Shown piece by piece: positions 25,075 to 36,300 of a stretch of DNA of 64,000 nucleotides. The DNA lies in contig NZ_LNYY01000019.1 in assembly GCF_001468005.1 (NCBI RefSeq), positions 1,795,070 through 1,859,069 of the forward strand. The letters run 5' to 3'. The notes below the pieces were generated by a model. It was not told the origin of the DNA and made no database searches. It saw only the letters and a list, made by a program, of their open reading frames with translations. The position numbers and the translations under genes are program-made. This stretch comes from Legionella steelei (lineage in GTDB: Bacteria; Pseudomonadota; Gammaproteobacteria; Legionellales; Legionellaceae). Every line of letters starts with the position of its first letter. Within the stretch, counting starts at the first letter, position 1.

Positions 25075-26061
25075 TCACATCTCGCACATGTCTACATGTG
25101 TATCAGGCCACACGCCACATTGAACTTGCCCGATATGCTTTTTTTGCAACATCAGCATCACCAAACGAGATTGGCCTATTCCCCCACCAATGGTTTGCGG
25201 CAAAGCACCCGAAATCAAGCGCTGATGCCAATCAAAATCCAAACGTTGTTGGTAGCCTGTTAATGCCAGTTGATATTTCAATATGACTTCATTGACGCGA
25301 ATACCCATAGAGGAAATTTCAAAAACATCTTCGAGCACGGGATTCCAGACTAAAATATCACCGTTTAACCCGGTAAATCCTACTTCATTGACTGAACTCC
25401 AATCGTCATAATCTGGAGCACGTAAATCATGTGGTTTGCCATTGGATAGCGAGCCACCGATTCCAATTAAGAAAACAGCACCATACTTTTTAGTGATGGC
25501 CCGCTCCCTATCTTTAGGCGATAGATGAGGATATAAAGCGAGTAATTCTTCTGTATACATAAAATGAATATATGGTGGCAAAAATGGCGTTAAACCATAA
25601 AGCTCGCTCACCATTTTTTCCGTTTTTTTTATGGCATCAAAGAGTTCAATGACCGTTTTCTTTAAATAACTCAAACTACGGTCTTTATTGTCAATGACAC
25701 GCTCCCAATCCCATTGATCCACAAAAACAGAATGTGTCGCACTTAATACCTCCTCATCAGGTCTTAACGCGATCATATGCGTATAAATGCCTTCCCCGGA
25801 TTGAAAAGCAAATTCTCCGAGTAGCTTTCTTTTCCATTTTGCTAAGGAATGTACGATCTCAAAAGTACGATCTGGGATGGCTTTTACCTTAACCGAGACT
25901 GCTTGTTCTATGCCGGACAAATTATCTTGTACGCCATCGCCAACGCAAGCTAATAACGGTGCTTGTACTTCAATAAGACCTAATCTTTGTTCTAATTCTC
26001 GAGAGAAAAAAGATTTGACTAAACTAATTTGTTTTTGTTTTTCAATAAATGCCTGCTTCAT
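25075..26061 (-). CDS. asnA: Aspartate--ammonia ligase (asparagine synthetase A)
   Basis: A 328-residue class II aminoacyl-tRNA-synthetase-like enzyme making asparagine from aspartate, ammonia and ATP. The N-terminus [20 protein letters not shown] and [13 protein letters not shown] are classic Asn[12 protein letters not shown], the ATP-site LRAPDYDDW, and the C-terminal [14 protein letters not shown] (motif 3) are intact. I start at 26061 (MKQAF); the frame to 26076 adds five residues not found in the family. It is divergent from asnC, as in Escherichia coli. Confidence 0.97.
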   Translation of the reverse strand: MKQAFIEKQKQISLVKSFFSRELEQRLGLIEVQAPLLACVGDGVQDNLSGIEQAVSVKVKAIPDRTFEIVHSLAKWKRKLLGEFAFQSGEGIYTHMIALRPDEEVLSATHSVFVDQWDWERVIDNKDRSLSYLKKTVIELFDAIKKTEKMVSELYGLTPFLPPYIHFMYTEELLALYPHLSPKDRERAITKKYGAVFLIGIGGSLSNGKPHDLRAPDYDDWSSVNEVGFTGLNGDILVWNPVLEDVFEISSMGIRVNEVILKYQLALTGYQQRLDFDWHQRLISGALPQTIGGGIGQSRLVMLMLQKKHIGQVQCGVWPDTHVDMCEM

Positions 26062-26201
26062 TATACTACCCCACAATAAATTGATTTAATATTATATTGA
26101 ATTTTTCGAGTATTTTTATTGTAAAAATAAAATAAACATGGATAAAAAACATAATATTTAATAAAATATCAATTTTATTAAATATTATTTAAAAATAGCT
26201 T

Positions 26202-26672
26202 ATGAAAGACCTAGAAAATTATCAAATCGATGATCTTGACAAAAAAATACTCCAGACATTAATAAAAAATGCGCGTACCGCTTATGCGGAATTAGCTAAG
26301 GCTTATGCGGTAAGCCCGGCAACGATCCATGTACGCGTCGAGAAAATGCGACAAGCAGGTATTATTGAAGGGGTACATGTACACATTAACCCCAAACGAT
26401 TAGGCTATGATGTCTGTTGTTTTATTGGAATTACCCTGAATCATGCGAAAGACTACCAAGCCGTTCTAAAAAAACTGGAAGATCTAGAAGAGGTTATTGA
26501 GGCTTATTACACTATTGGGCATCATTTTAATATCTTTATTAAAGTCATGTGCCAATCAATAGATGCCTTACAGCAACTATTAGTAAATAAAATCCAGCTT
26601 ATCGAAGAAATACAATCAACAGAGACTCTTATCTCCCTACAAAATCCAATCATGCGTTCCGTAACGCCCTAA
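26202..26672 (+). CDS. asnC: AsnC-type Lrp family regulator
   Basis: A 156-residue protein with an N-terminal helix-turn-helix (IDDLDKKILQTLIKNARTAYAELAKAYAVSPATIHVRVEKMRQAGII) and a C-terminal RAM/ligand domain (about 75-150). It closely follows AsnC in length and in GVHVHINPKRLGYDVCCFIGI. It is expected to activate asnA and sense asparagine. The 140-base region between the two genes is extremely AT-rich and holds AATATT/ATTAAATATT palindromes suitable for its binding. Confidence 0.92.
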   Translation: MKDLENYQIDDLDKKILQTLIKNARTAYAELAKAYAVSPATIHVRVEKMRQAGIIEGVHVHINPKRLGYDVCCFIGITLNHAKDYQAVLKKLEDLEEVIEAYYTIGHHFNIFIKVMCQSIDALQQLLVNKIQLIEEIQSTETLISLQNPIMRSVTP

Positions 26673-26722
26673 TCGTTCACGCCCCCGCCATCTACAAAAA
26701 AAGCTAAATAAACGTAAATGCG

Positions 26723-26830
26723 ATGAATGCTTCAATGGCTGCCGCCAAACAACAAAACGAAGCAGCACAACAGCAAACATTACAAACCGAAATTAATGCA
26801 ATGCCTGTTGATAACTCCAACCAATGGTAG
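26723..26830 (+). CDS. Possible 35-residue small ORF
   Basis: A short frame with Ala/Gln-rich content (MNASMAAAKQQNEAAQQQ...). It may be a small protein or the 3' remnant of a larger gene. No clear ribosome site precedes it, and it ends just before the palindromic repeat. Low support. Confidence 0.2.
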   Translation: MNASMAAAKQQNEAAQQQTLQTEINAMPVDNSNQW

Positions 26831-26834
26831 TACT

Positions 26835-26883
26835 TAGCCTGGGTGAAACGTGAAACCCGGGTGTTGGTTCTTCACCCAGGCTA
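26835..26883. repeat. Dispersed CCTGGGTG-type palindromic repeat, copy 3 (best preserved ends)
   Basis: A perfect 13-bp inverted repeat: TAGCCTGGGTGAA at 26835-26847 and its complement at 26871-26883. The internal GTGAAACCCGGG is shared with the copy at 1134. It lies between asnC and a convergent gene and may work as a transcription end. Confidence 0.75.
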
Positions 26884-26912
26884 CCTTTAAGTTGGCATGA
26901 TTACGTGTGCAC

Positions 26913-27254
26913 CTAAAGTTTTGGGCTGCTGCTCGATTCCAATAATGTTGGCTCGACAAAGTTCTTCATTAACTCATTAAGAGCTTTTTTTTGCTCCCTA
27001 AATTCCGCTAATTGTTTTTTCATCTCGTTTACCATTTCAGAACTTTGTTCTAAAAGTTGATCACATTGACTGATTCGAGCGTTAATTTTGACACTGTCAG
27101 GAAAATCCTTTTTTAACTGAGACAAAGAAATTATTTCTTTCCTCAATTGGAGCATAATTTCAAGCATTTTTTTCTGTGCTTGAGCCGTTTGTTGAATTAA
27201 TTCTTCCCATTTTTTTTGCTGCTCTAGCAGCTCATCGATTTTATCCATTGCCAT
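26913..27254 (-). CDS. Small coiled-coil protein downstream of the giant gene
   Basis: A 113-residue, almost entirely helical protein with heptad patterns over residues 2-100 (IDELLEQQKKWEELIQQ..., QLLEQSSEMVNEMKKQL) and a short Ser-rich tail. No family is recognised. It lies 65 bases downstream of the 3606-codon gene on the same strand with no obvious terminator between, so it may be cotranscribed. A partner or chaperone for the giant protein is a reasonable guess, without direct evidence. Confidence 0.7.
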   Translation of the reverse strand: MAMDKIDELLEQQKKWEELIQQTAQAQKKMLEIMLQLRKEIISLSQLKKDFPDSVKINARISQCDQLLEQSSEMVNEMKKQLAEFREQKKALNELMKNFVEPTLLESSSSPKL

Positions 27255-27319
27255 TTTTTCTCATATAAATTTGGCTACAATTGGAAGATTATATCATCAA
27301 CCTCAAAGCATATGTCTTC

Positions 27320-30300
27320 TCAACCTGATTTTTGAGTCAGTATTTGTGATGGTTGTGCATCATCGTTCTTAATTCCATTGGCTCTCTCTTTAAATTTCTG
27401 CGTGAGTTTTTGCATTTGCAAATGCATTTGTCTCATCCGCACTTCAGTTTCTGCAGTTAAGGTTGCACCAGTACTCTTAATTTTTGCCAGCTCTTGTTGT
27501 AACTTTTCCAACTCTTTACCTAGGGTAAACTCGCCTAACTCTGGTTCTTGGGCATGTGGCATATTCAGTTTTTGCAGCTCTTGATCATTACAATACATTT
27601 CTCCAGTATTCATATTAATTTCGTAATTCATTTGTGCAGGAACACCATCGATAATCATTTCAACCGATAATTTAAAACCTTCAGCCTGATAGCGCTCGCT
27701 TCTTGCAAGAGTAATTGACTGGAACACAACCTGCGTATCATCAGGAGACTTTTCAACAATAGAGCGTTCTAAGTAGTACAATAGCTCTCTGTAAGTGTCC
27801 GCTTGATTGACTTTCAGAAATAACGGTGACTTGTTTCCTTGATTAATCAAAGAGTAGTGATCATCACTTAATTTGAACGTGACACTTCTATCTCGATAAT
27901 TAAATTTGCCATTGGCAGGAAGATTTAATTCCGGTGAAATATCCCTATTCATTATGCGTTCGAAATGTGCAGCAGCAGCGTCCGAAGCCGCTTGATATAC
28001 TTGTATAGAACGTCCCTCATTGAGAGAACTATTTTTATCGCATTGAGCAAAATAGCGCACCATTTGTAATTTCGTTTGTTGGCAATAGGATTGAAAGGCA
28101 TCCCAGTTATCGTTCTTGACCCCTTTAGGTTTACCCATGTATGCAACGTTGCTAAAAAATACAGAGAACGTCTGGTATTTTTCTTGTGGTGTTGCTGCTT
28201 TTTTATCAAGAATACCAACAGTTATTTCTTCACTCTTAATACCTAAGAGAGCAGCCTGCTGTAAAACAAGCTTGACATTATCAAACGTATTATCGGTATA
28301 AGTATCCAGATCTTCAGGAGCCATTGCCGCCTGAACTTTAAGCTCCAGTTCATTCAGATATTGATACAAACGACCATGAACACTGCTTTTCAATGAACGA
28401 GAATGTGTTACATCTTGCTCCAGCAATTTTTTTCGGGCTGCAGCAATATGCTCTAAAACTTGTTGCGGACTTTGATTTTCTTTTTGTAATTTTTTAAGCA
28501 ACTTGGTAACCACCTCTTTGCGATCAAGACTCACATAACCTCGAGACCACCAATTGTCTCGATAAGCAGTTAACCAATTTACAGCTTGTGTTTGTATGCC
28601 TGGAGCTTTATCACCTCCACGCCACCATGTGGCAAAATCATCTTTCTTCCATTGGTGAGCCTCTTTGGGCAATAGCGTACGTCCTTCAGCCATAAGCATA
28701 CTTAAATACTTCACTTTTTGAGATTCATGTTCACCGCGATGATGAGTCAATACGTTAAAATGTCCCTTCCGTGCTTGAATCACAGCGTCAAGCAATTTCT
28801 TATCCTGGCTCCATAGCATTTGCTTTTCAAAACGTTGACACTCCTGACTAAGACGTACATACGCAACGGGATTCCCATCACGATGAGCTTGGTACCTTAA
28901 ATAAAGTAATGCCCCCATGATTTCCTTGACATTCTTTTCAGTAAAATCTCCGACAGCTATGTCAAATTTGCCCCTTAATTTTTGGCGATGGGCCTGAGTA
29001 CTTAACCATTCGATTTTCTTGGTGATGTAAGCTTGGGTGGCCTCGGTTCTTGCTTGAGCAACTGCTTCTCCCATCATGCTGAATTTAGAAGCAGCCATAA
29101 AATCACTATAAACTGCGGCCTCGGGTACTGATGGGTCTACTTTGCCATATTGCTGTCTTCTTTTTACATAGAACCGCTCTAGGCGAGGTTTTTGGGCTCT
29201 AACCGTTTCGAGCAACTCCTGGGAATCCAGCGGTTTTATCTCAGGGAGCTTTAGAGACGTCAGTTTATTGTATTCCGCCCAACCCTTTATATCATCTCGC
29301 AAAGCCCCATTGTCTTTAGCAAGTTCATTCCATTGCGCACATGCAAATTTTGCGATCTCTTCCAACTGCTGACTCATGTTTCCCTTTAAGTTAGGATCAT
29401 GTTGTAACTCTTCCCAGCGGTCATCAATGCGGCTTAATACAAGATTCCATTGTTTGGTTAATTTCTCACGGATTGCTTTTTTGGGAACATTTTCAGCAGT
29501 TGCATTAAGCACTTGAATGTATTTGAAAAACTCTTGATAAATAATGTCTTTCACATCATCGAATGATTCTCGCAATTGCCGTTCGACAACACGTTTTTCA
29601 TTACGTACTCGGTTTAATTCGTAAATGGCTTGATCAAGACCTTCTATGGTCTCTGGAATTTTGCGCATTTGCTTGGGCGTGTAAATATCCGAAAACTCAC
29701 TACGTCGAACAATTAAACGGGTAAAGCCTTGCTGACCAGCACGCCCAGAACGACCAATTTTTTGCCGTTTGGAGCGCTCTAGGTCTTCGGAAGAATAAGG
29801 ATTGGTATCAACAAACGTATCTATCGTATACAAGCCATTGTCATGTGTTGGTTTTATGTCAGTTCCCCGACCAAACACCGTAGAAATGGTAATCACTCCA
29901 TCTTGACCTGCCTTATTTTTTATAGCTATTTCTTCTGCATTTCGCGCTGCTGGCGTAGATTGTTCGCTGCTGTAAAAGCGTTGAATACCTTGAGATACAC
30001 CTTGAAATTTAGACTTATATTTCTTTGGATCTTTTTCAATAGCCTTTTTCAGGGCATCATAAATTTTCTCCCCTTGTTCTTTATCCGCACAATGGATCAA
30101 CATTGGCCCGGCGAGTCCGTTCTCTTGGCTTCTTAAATAATGAAGCGTTTCCTTAACAATACGATTAATATGATCGCGACTTTCTGCCTCTGGATCGGTT
30201 ACATACTTTGGATTTGTCAGAATCGGTTGTAAATCCTCACGGTTGGATTCATCGAAGGGTGGTATATCCACAAAGCGAAAACCATATTTCGCATGTTGCT

Positions 30301-33300
30301 CTTTAAGCTCTTCTCTTGAGCCGACAGTTCCGCTCATCCCCAGACGCTGTTTATAAATATTGAACAAGATTTTACTATTCAGCGTGGTAATATAAGTTTT
30401 TTCAGGCTCAACCAGAAAATCAGGCATTTTTCCTGCATCAATTTCACTACGGTATTTTTGACGTAGGCGCACATGCAAAAATTGCTGAATTGCGTCACTG
30501 AATTCTGCTTGAATATTAGGTCGTCCACCCGCTAGAATGCACGCCTTGGAAACTGAGCCATATTTTTTATGTTCTAAAGGAATTACCCGGAAGCGAACCT
30601 GCTCCATTTCAACCAGCTGATTGGTCTTGCCTGCTGCAACCAACCAAGTTTCCAAGCGTTTCTTATAAACCTCTGGCTGCTCTTCCAGAACTCTGAGCTG
30701 TTCCTTTTCTTCTTTAGTTTTAGCGGTATTTCTTAACCAGTTTTTTGCTTGTGCCAGAAACTCTTCATCGCTTTTGGGTGCCTTCTGAGAGTCAACAAAT
30801 TGCACCAATGACTCGTAAATCCATGTATACGGACTTTTATGGGGATCGGTTACCGGATCAAGGGAGGTTGCATAACGATAGCGGGTACTATCATCCAAAG
30901 TTGAAAAGTCAACTTCATCGGCAATTAAAGTACAATTTTCTGGGAATACTTTACCCAACAGCTGCATTTTGGAGCGATGCAACGCCAATTCTGACATGCT
31001 GGAATAATGAATTGCTCCTTCCTCATATTCATCCTTTCCGGAGTTTGCATGAATAAGTTTGGCCTTCATCCCCAAGTATTCGAAAAAGCCATGATTTTCC
31101 TCTAATCCTTCGTTCGCCAAAAACAAGCTGCTTGTGCAAATATCAACAGTTTTTCCTTCTACATTTGCCATTGCAGCAGCCAAACCTGCCGTCATTGACT
31201 TGCCTTGGCCTGTTTGAATTTGCGCGACAAAATCCTGACCACTCTGCATTGCAGTCAATAAATAAAGAATTTGGGTGGGCCTTGGGAATTTACCAGTGCC
31301 GCGGTACATTGCTTCACGCAATAGGGCAATGGTTTCAAGGCGTATCTTAAGGCGAGCTTCTTCAGAGAGGGAGGTCGTGTCTTTTAACTGAACACGGTAA
31401 TGTTTGAGTAAGCCTTGTATTTCCTCATGGGACATCTCTTTAACAGGCTTACTCGCGCCACCTTCGGGAGTCCATGGCTGAGTTGGAATTCCCCGATTGT
31501 TACCAATGGCATTAATATATAAAAACCACCGCTGTAGCTCTTCCCGTTGTGAGAGCAGCAACGGGCGCTCGTAATTCAGGTCCTGCAGATTATCGAGATA
31601 CTTGGCAAGCTGATTGGCAATAAACTGGGAGTGGCCTCGCTTTGATGTTTCTTTAAGAACAAGGCTGCACACCTCATGAATTGTACATGGGGATGGCCTC
31701 GCAGCGGGCTGGTCAAAATTTTTATTTTTAAGTACAGCCTTGATCGCCTGGTCATCTAAATAATGATTTTTATTGTCTTGCGTCTTGTAATAAAATCTTT
31801 CAGTTGCGTCTTTATATAGATACAGGTGATTTTTATCTGATTTCTTGATGTTCAAATTACCTGACATCAAAAAGAGGTCACACCCATAAAAATTCCTATG
31901 CATGTTCTTAGTTTTCAGCCAGTAATCACGATCATAATCTGCCTGCAAAGTTTCCAAGACCTTCGCATTCAGAGGTGTTAGTGGATCAGAAAGCAGAGCA
32001 TTTAAAGAGGCCAACTCAGGATGTTTAGGCGAACGATACAATGCATCCAGCTGCTTCAGAATTTCTGGGTCAAGCTTATTCAGATTGATTATTACCTGAC
32101 GAAGCAGGTCACCTTGATAGGTCTCAGGATTTTGTTGCGCGGCTTTCAAGGCAATAGCCAATACCAGCGAACGTTTTGGTTTATCAGCTATCTTACCAAG
32201 CTCCGTGATGACCGGTAAAAAATCCGTTCCTCTTTCCTTGTCTTCGGTAAAAAAGCCCACAGTTTTTGCATTCAGTTCAGGTATCGTCAGCTCATTAAGA
32301 ACCTTAAAGGCATCGTCTATATCGGTTAGATTTTTGGCTTCGACTTTTACAAATCCAGAAAGAAGTTTCATCCGGGCAGCAAATAAATCACCGTCTGCTG
32401 CTTGATAAGCTAATATTTTCTTTATATATTCTGGAGCAGTTCGCGGATCGACGGCTGCGTCGCAATAGCGAAGGGCCAATTCGCAAAGCAATTTTTTTTC
32501 AGTATTTTTTAAAAGACTCGTCTTTTCTTTATCTAAAGCTTCATCAACAATACCTTTTAATGCTTCTATGGTTTTAACGTCCTTAACCGCCAGGAATTGA
32601 TACAGCAGATCGCTGGGGAAAGGAGTGTTTTTATCAAAATTTGTTACCAATGCACTGGTAATATGAGCAAGCAAAGGTAAAGGATAGGCGTTAAGATTCG
32701 GGCTGTTATCTAATGCATCAAGAACATTGCCGAAATCAACAGGCCATGCTTTATTAATAAGTTGCAAGTTACCCAAGAATTGGTTAAGGGATTGCAACTC
32801 TCCTGCAAATCCCTTACAAAACCGCTCAAAATCATCCTCTTTTTTAATTGGATGATTCATTTTATTGTTAAGAATTTTAGCTAAGCGCCCCTTAGCCACA
32901 TTATCTTTTATGCCGATACGCTCTTGACCATCACTCACCACACCATCATAAACTTTAAGCATCACGCCTTTAATTTTTCCCTGGACAATCCCTCCAAGAA
33001 GTCCAGTCATATCAGCAATATTTTCCAGGCCATCTAATAATCTTCTTGTGCCTTCAGGAGTAGCAAGACCGTCAAAAAATCCTTCGCCAAGCTTGGCATC
33101 AATTTGAGTTTTGTAATCGACTAACTCCGCTCTAATCTCACCCATATATTTGGTAATAATCATATGTAAATTACCCGCGGGCTCGACTGGGGAGGCAGTC
33201 ACCTTTTCCATTTGTATCACGCAGGATTCCGGCAAGTTGCTTTTTACAGTGCGTTCAAGAGTGTTATAGTCTGGTTTAGCATGTTCAGCTATTCCTTGGA

Positions 33301-36300
33301 TAAGTGTGGTGAGCTCTTTGAGTGATGGTAAATCCTTTGACTTCTCCACATCAATATTGCCAAGCAATTCGAGTAAATCATTTGTTGTTTGGGCTCCATG
33401 AGCCTTGAAGCATTTCTCCACTTCCGCATATAAGGCTTTAGCCGTTACCAGCGCGTTAGACTCATCTACGCCTGTTGAATTACAGACCGCCAGCAGTTTT
33501 GCTGTAGCAGACCTTATTTTAGGTTCCAGGTCTACTTCTGCTTTGACTTCTCGCATACTATTGAAAGGAACATTTAGTCCTTCGAGTTGATAAACAATAT
33601 CTATAAAATTCTTGGCACCCAGGTTTTGCTTATTCTTGCTTAATATCATCAAAGCTTCGAGAAAGTTTTCTGCGGATTTTGTGCCCTCTTGGCTCATTAG
33701 AGTATTATATTTACTCATGATGCTTTGCACCCTTTTAATGCAAATCCTTGGCATACCGGTAGTAAAAACCAGTCTGGAAATATCTATTATCTCCGCAATA
33801 GTAGGACGAATAGATTGCGCCAGTAATGAGCGCCAAGAAGAGAGCACTTTTTCCATCTCCCCAGATTCATCAGAAGGGCATTGGCCAACCCAATCTATAA
33901 GGCGCGTTATTTCATCTTGAGTGAAACATTTACCTCGTTTTCCAACTCCAAAACCTGCGACTATAATTATCAAATCCTCCTGTTTCTTACCTTCATCGTC
34001 CTTACTTTCTACTTTTAAGATCTTGTTGAATGCCTCATGGTATTCGCTTAGTGGGGCACGATGATTAAAAGTTGCGATATAACGTAGAAACAGCGATTTT
34101 CTTTTTTCATTTGAATCGACAGCATAGTCAGCAAAATTTCCTCCAAATTTAGTTTTATCGCTTCGGAAACAAAAACCTTTTTGTGCAAACACCATATTTG
34201 CTTTTGCTCTTTTTTCAGGTGTAGAAGCCTTATGATAACTATTTTCCAAATCCAACATCATGTCAGCAGTCACTAATTTATACCCTTCATAACGTGATGC
34301 ATAAAACGGTCCTAGCGGTGCGAGAGACAATCCCTGTAATCCCTGGTAAAATTGCTCATCCACATCCAAGGCATTGGGTAAAATAGTAGTTAACAAACGA
34401 TCCAGGGCCACCCGCATATCGGCGACCTCCGTTAGAGGACAATACTCGGTCAGTGCAAGTCCAGGACTAACCTCGTCCAATTGACCGCAAAAATAGAGAA
34501 ACCCATCGGTCAATTCCGCCAAATTTGCCCAACGTTTGCCCGGAGCTTGTATTACGGTGAAATCACTTTGGTCGGATTCGGGTTCATACAAAAGATTGCT
34601 GGAATGTTGCTCTGTTAATGAAACCCACCATGCGGTCTGTGCGGATGATAAAGTTAACAACTTCTGCATCGCCGCACGGGCGCTGTCCGTCGTCAATTCG
34701 TTAAGATTTTGGGAAGGATCGATAAAACACGTCTTAAAACTTGCAAAAAACTTCTCTCCTTTGATTGTCCTAATCTGATTCAAGTCCTCTAAGAGGTTAG
34801 ATAAACCTTTGGGTCCCTGTTCATAAAGCACTTCGCTTATTGCTTTGATATTAGATGACGTCAGTTTCGCGCCAAAAATGTTTTCAATTTGTCTCTGGAT
34901 GGTGCTGGCCTCTTCTTTGCTGACCATCGCAGCAATGAAACCATTTAAAATTTTGACTCGTTGTGAATCGTTTAGAGTGATATCTTTGTTTTCTACAGTG
35001 AAAGTATCACTTTTTAAAAAGAAAAATTGACTGATGCAGGCATCCAAAGTAGGTCGTGGTTTCTTCATAGGTTCTATGACACTTTTATAGAGACTTTCAG
35101 CCTGTTCACGAGTCATAAACTGTAAGGCATTACCATACCATTGATTAGGAGCCATTGGTTTGCTGAAGCGAATCGTCAGTGGCGATTCATTGGGATTGAC
35201 TGCTGGATTAAAAGCGGTATAGGCAAGCACCAGCTCCCCATCCTTCTGTTGCTGTAGCGAAAATCCTCGGGGTAAGTTATCTGGATGCAGTCCATACTGT
35301 ACATCTTGCAAGTTTTCAATCAAAACTTTGGCGGCAGAAACTGTCATATTCTTAATGCCGTACTTAAATAAATCGGCATTGGCTCCAGTAATCAAATCCC
35401 AACATTGCTCAATATTTAAATGCGGATGACGCTTTGCAATAAAAAATGCCAGGCGTGCAATTGTTGCTCGATTGATTAAATCCTCAGTGCCCGCATAGGG
35501 GAGAAACGGTTCTCCTGAAAGCTCTTCTTCTTCCGGAAGTTCCTCATCATCGAGCGCCGTTTGTATTTGCTGTTGGACTTGTTGTTGCTGTTGCTCCTGA
35601 ATCTGAACTTCAGTATCCAATCCTGCCAACCCTTCTGTTTTCAGAATGGCTTTACCGATTTTACCAAGAACAACCGCTTCTGTTGTTTTAGCCTTTAGAG
35701 CGTGATGGCCAGGACTCGCAGTAGAAGCCAATCCTAGGCGTCGGTTAGATAATGCAGCATTCTCCAGCTCCTGCAATTTTTCCTGCAGAGTAGGGCTAAT
35801 GGTACCCTTTGCTGCCTTAAAAGAAAGAACTGTTGGATATTTTTTCTCTCGTATATGAGTAATTAAGGTATCTATAGTTTGTTCCGGAAACTTTGCCAGA
35901 GAGTCGGTATTAATTTGCAATTTTTCAAGCCCAGGCGCTTTCATAGCCGCCAGAATGGCAGTTAGCTCTTGATTCAGTGTTTCATGATTCTCTGCCAAAT
36001 TGGGTATGTCAAAATTGAATTGTTTAAAAGGAATGTAGGGCTCTTCAGATTGTAAATGTGCTCTTAAAGCAACCAAAAATCTAAGACCGTCCTCTATACG
36101 TATAGGCTCTTTATGCTGAGGATTGACCTGAGTCATATCGAATTCTTTGAACGGAAAGCCACTATCTTCGCAGCGATCTTCATGAGTCGCCATGTACTGT
36201 AACAGTTTGGCAAACCCTGCCGCACCCAAAGCAGCTACAGCTTCAGTATGTCTTTGGGCGTAGTGGTTCATCCATTCAAATCGCTCTCCAGCCGGAAAAT

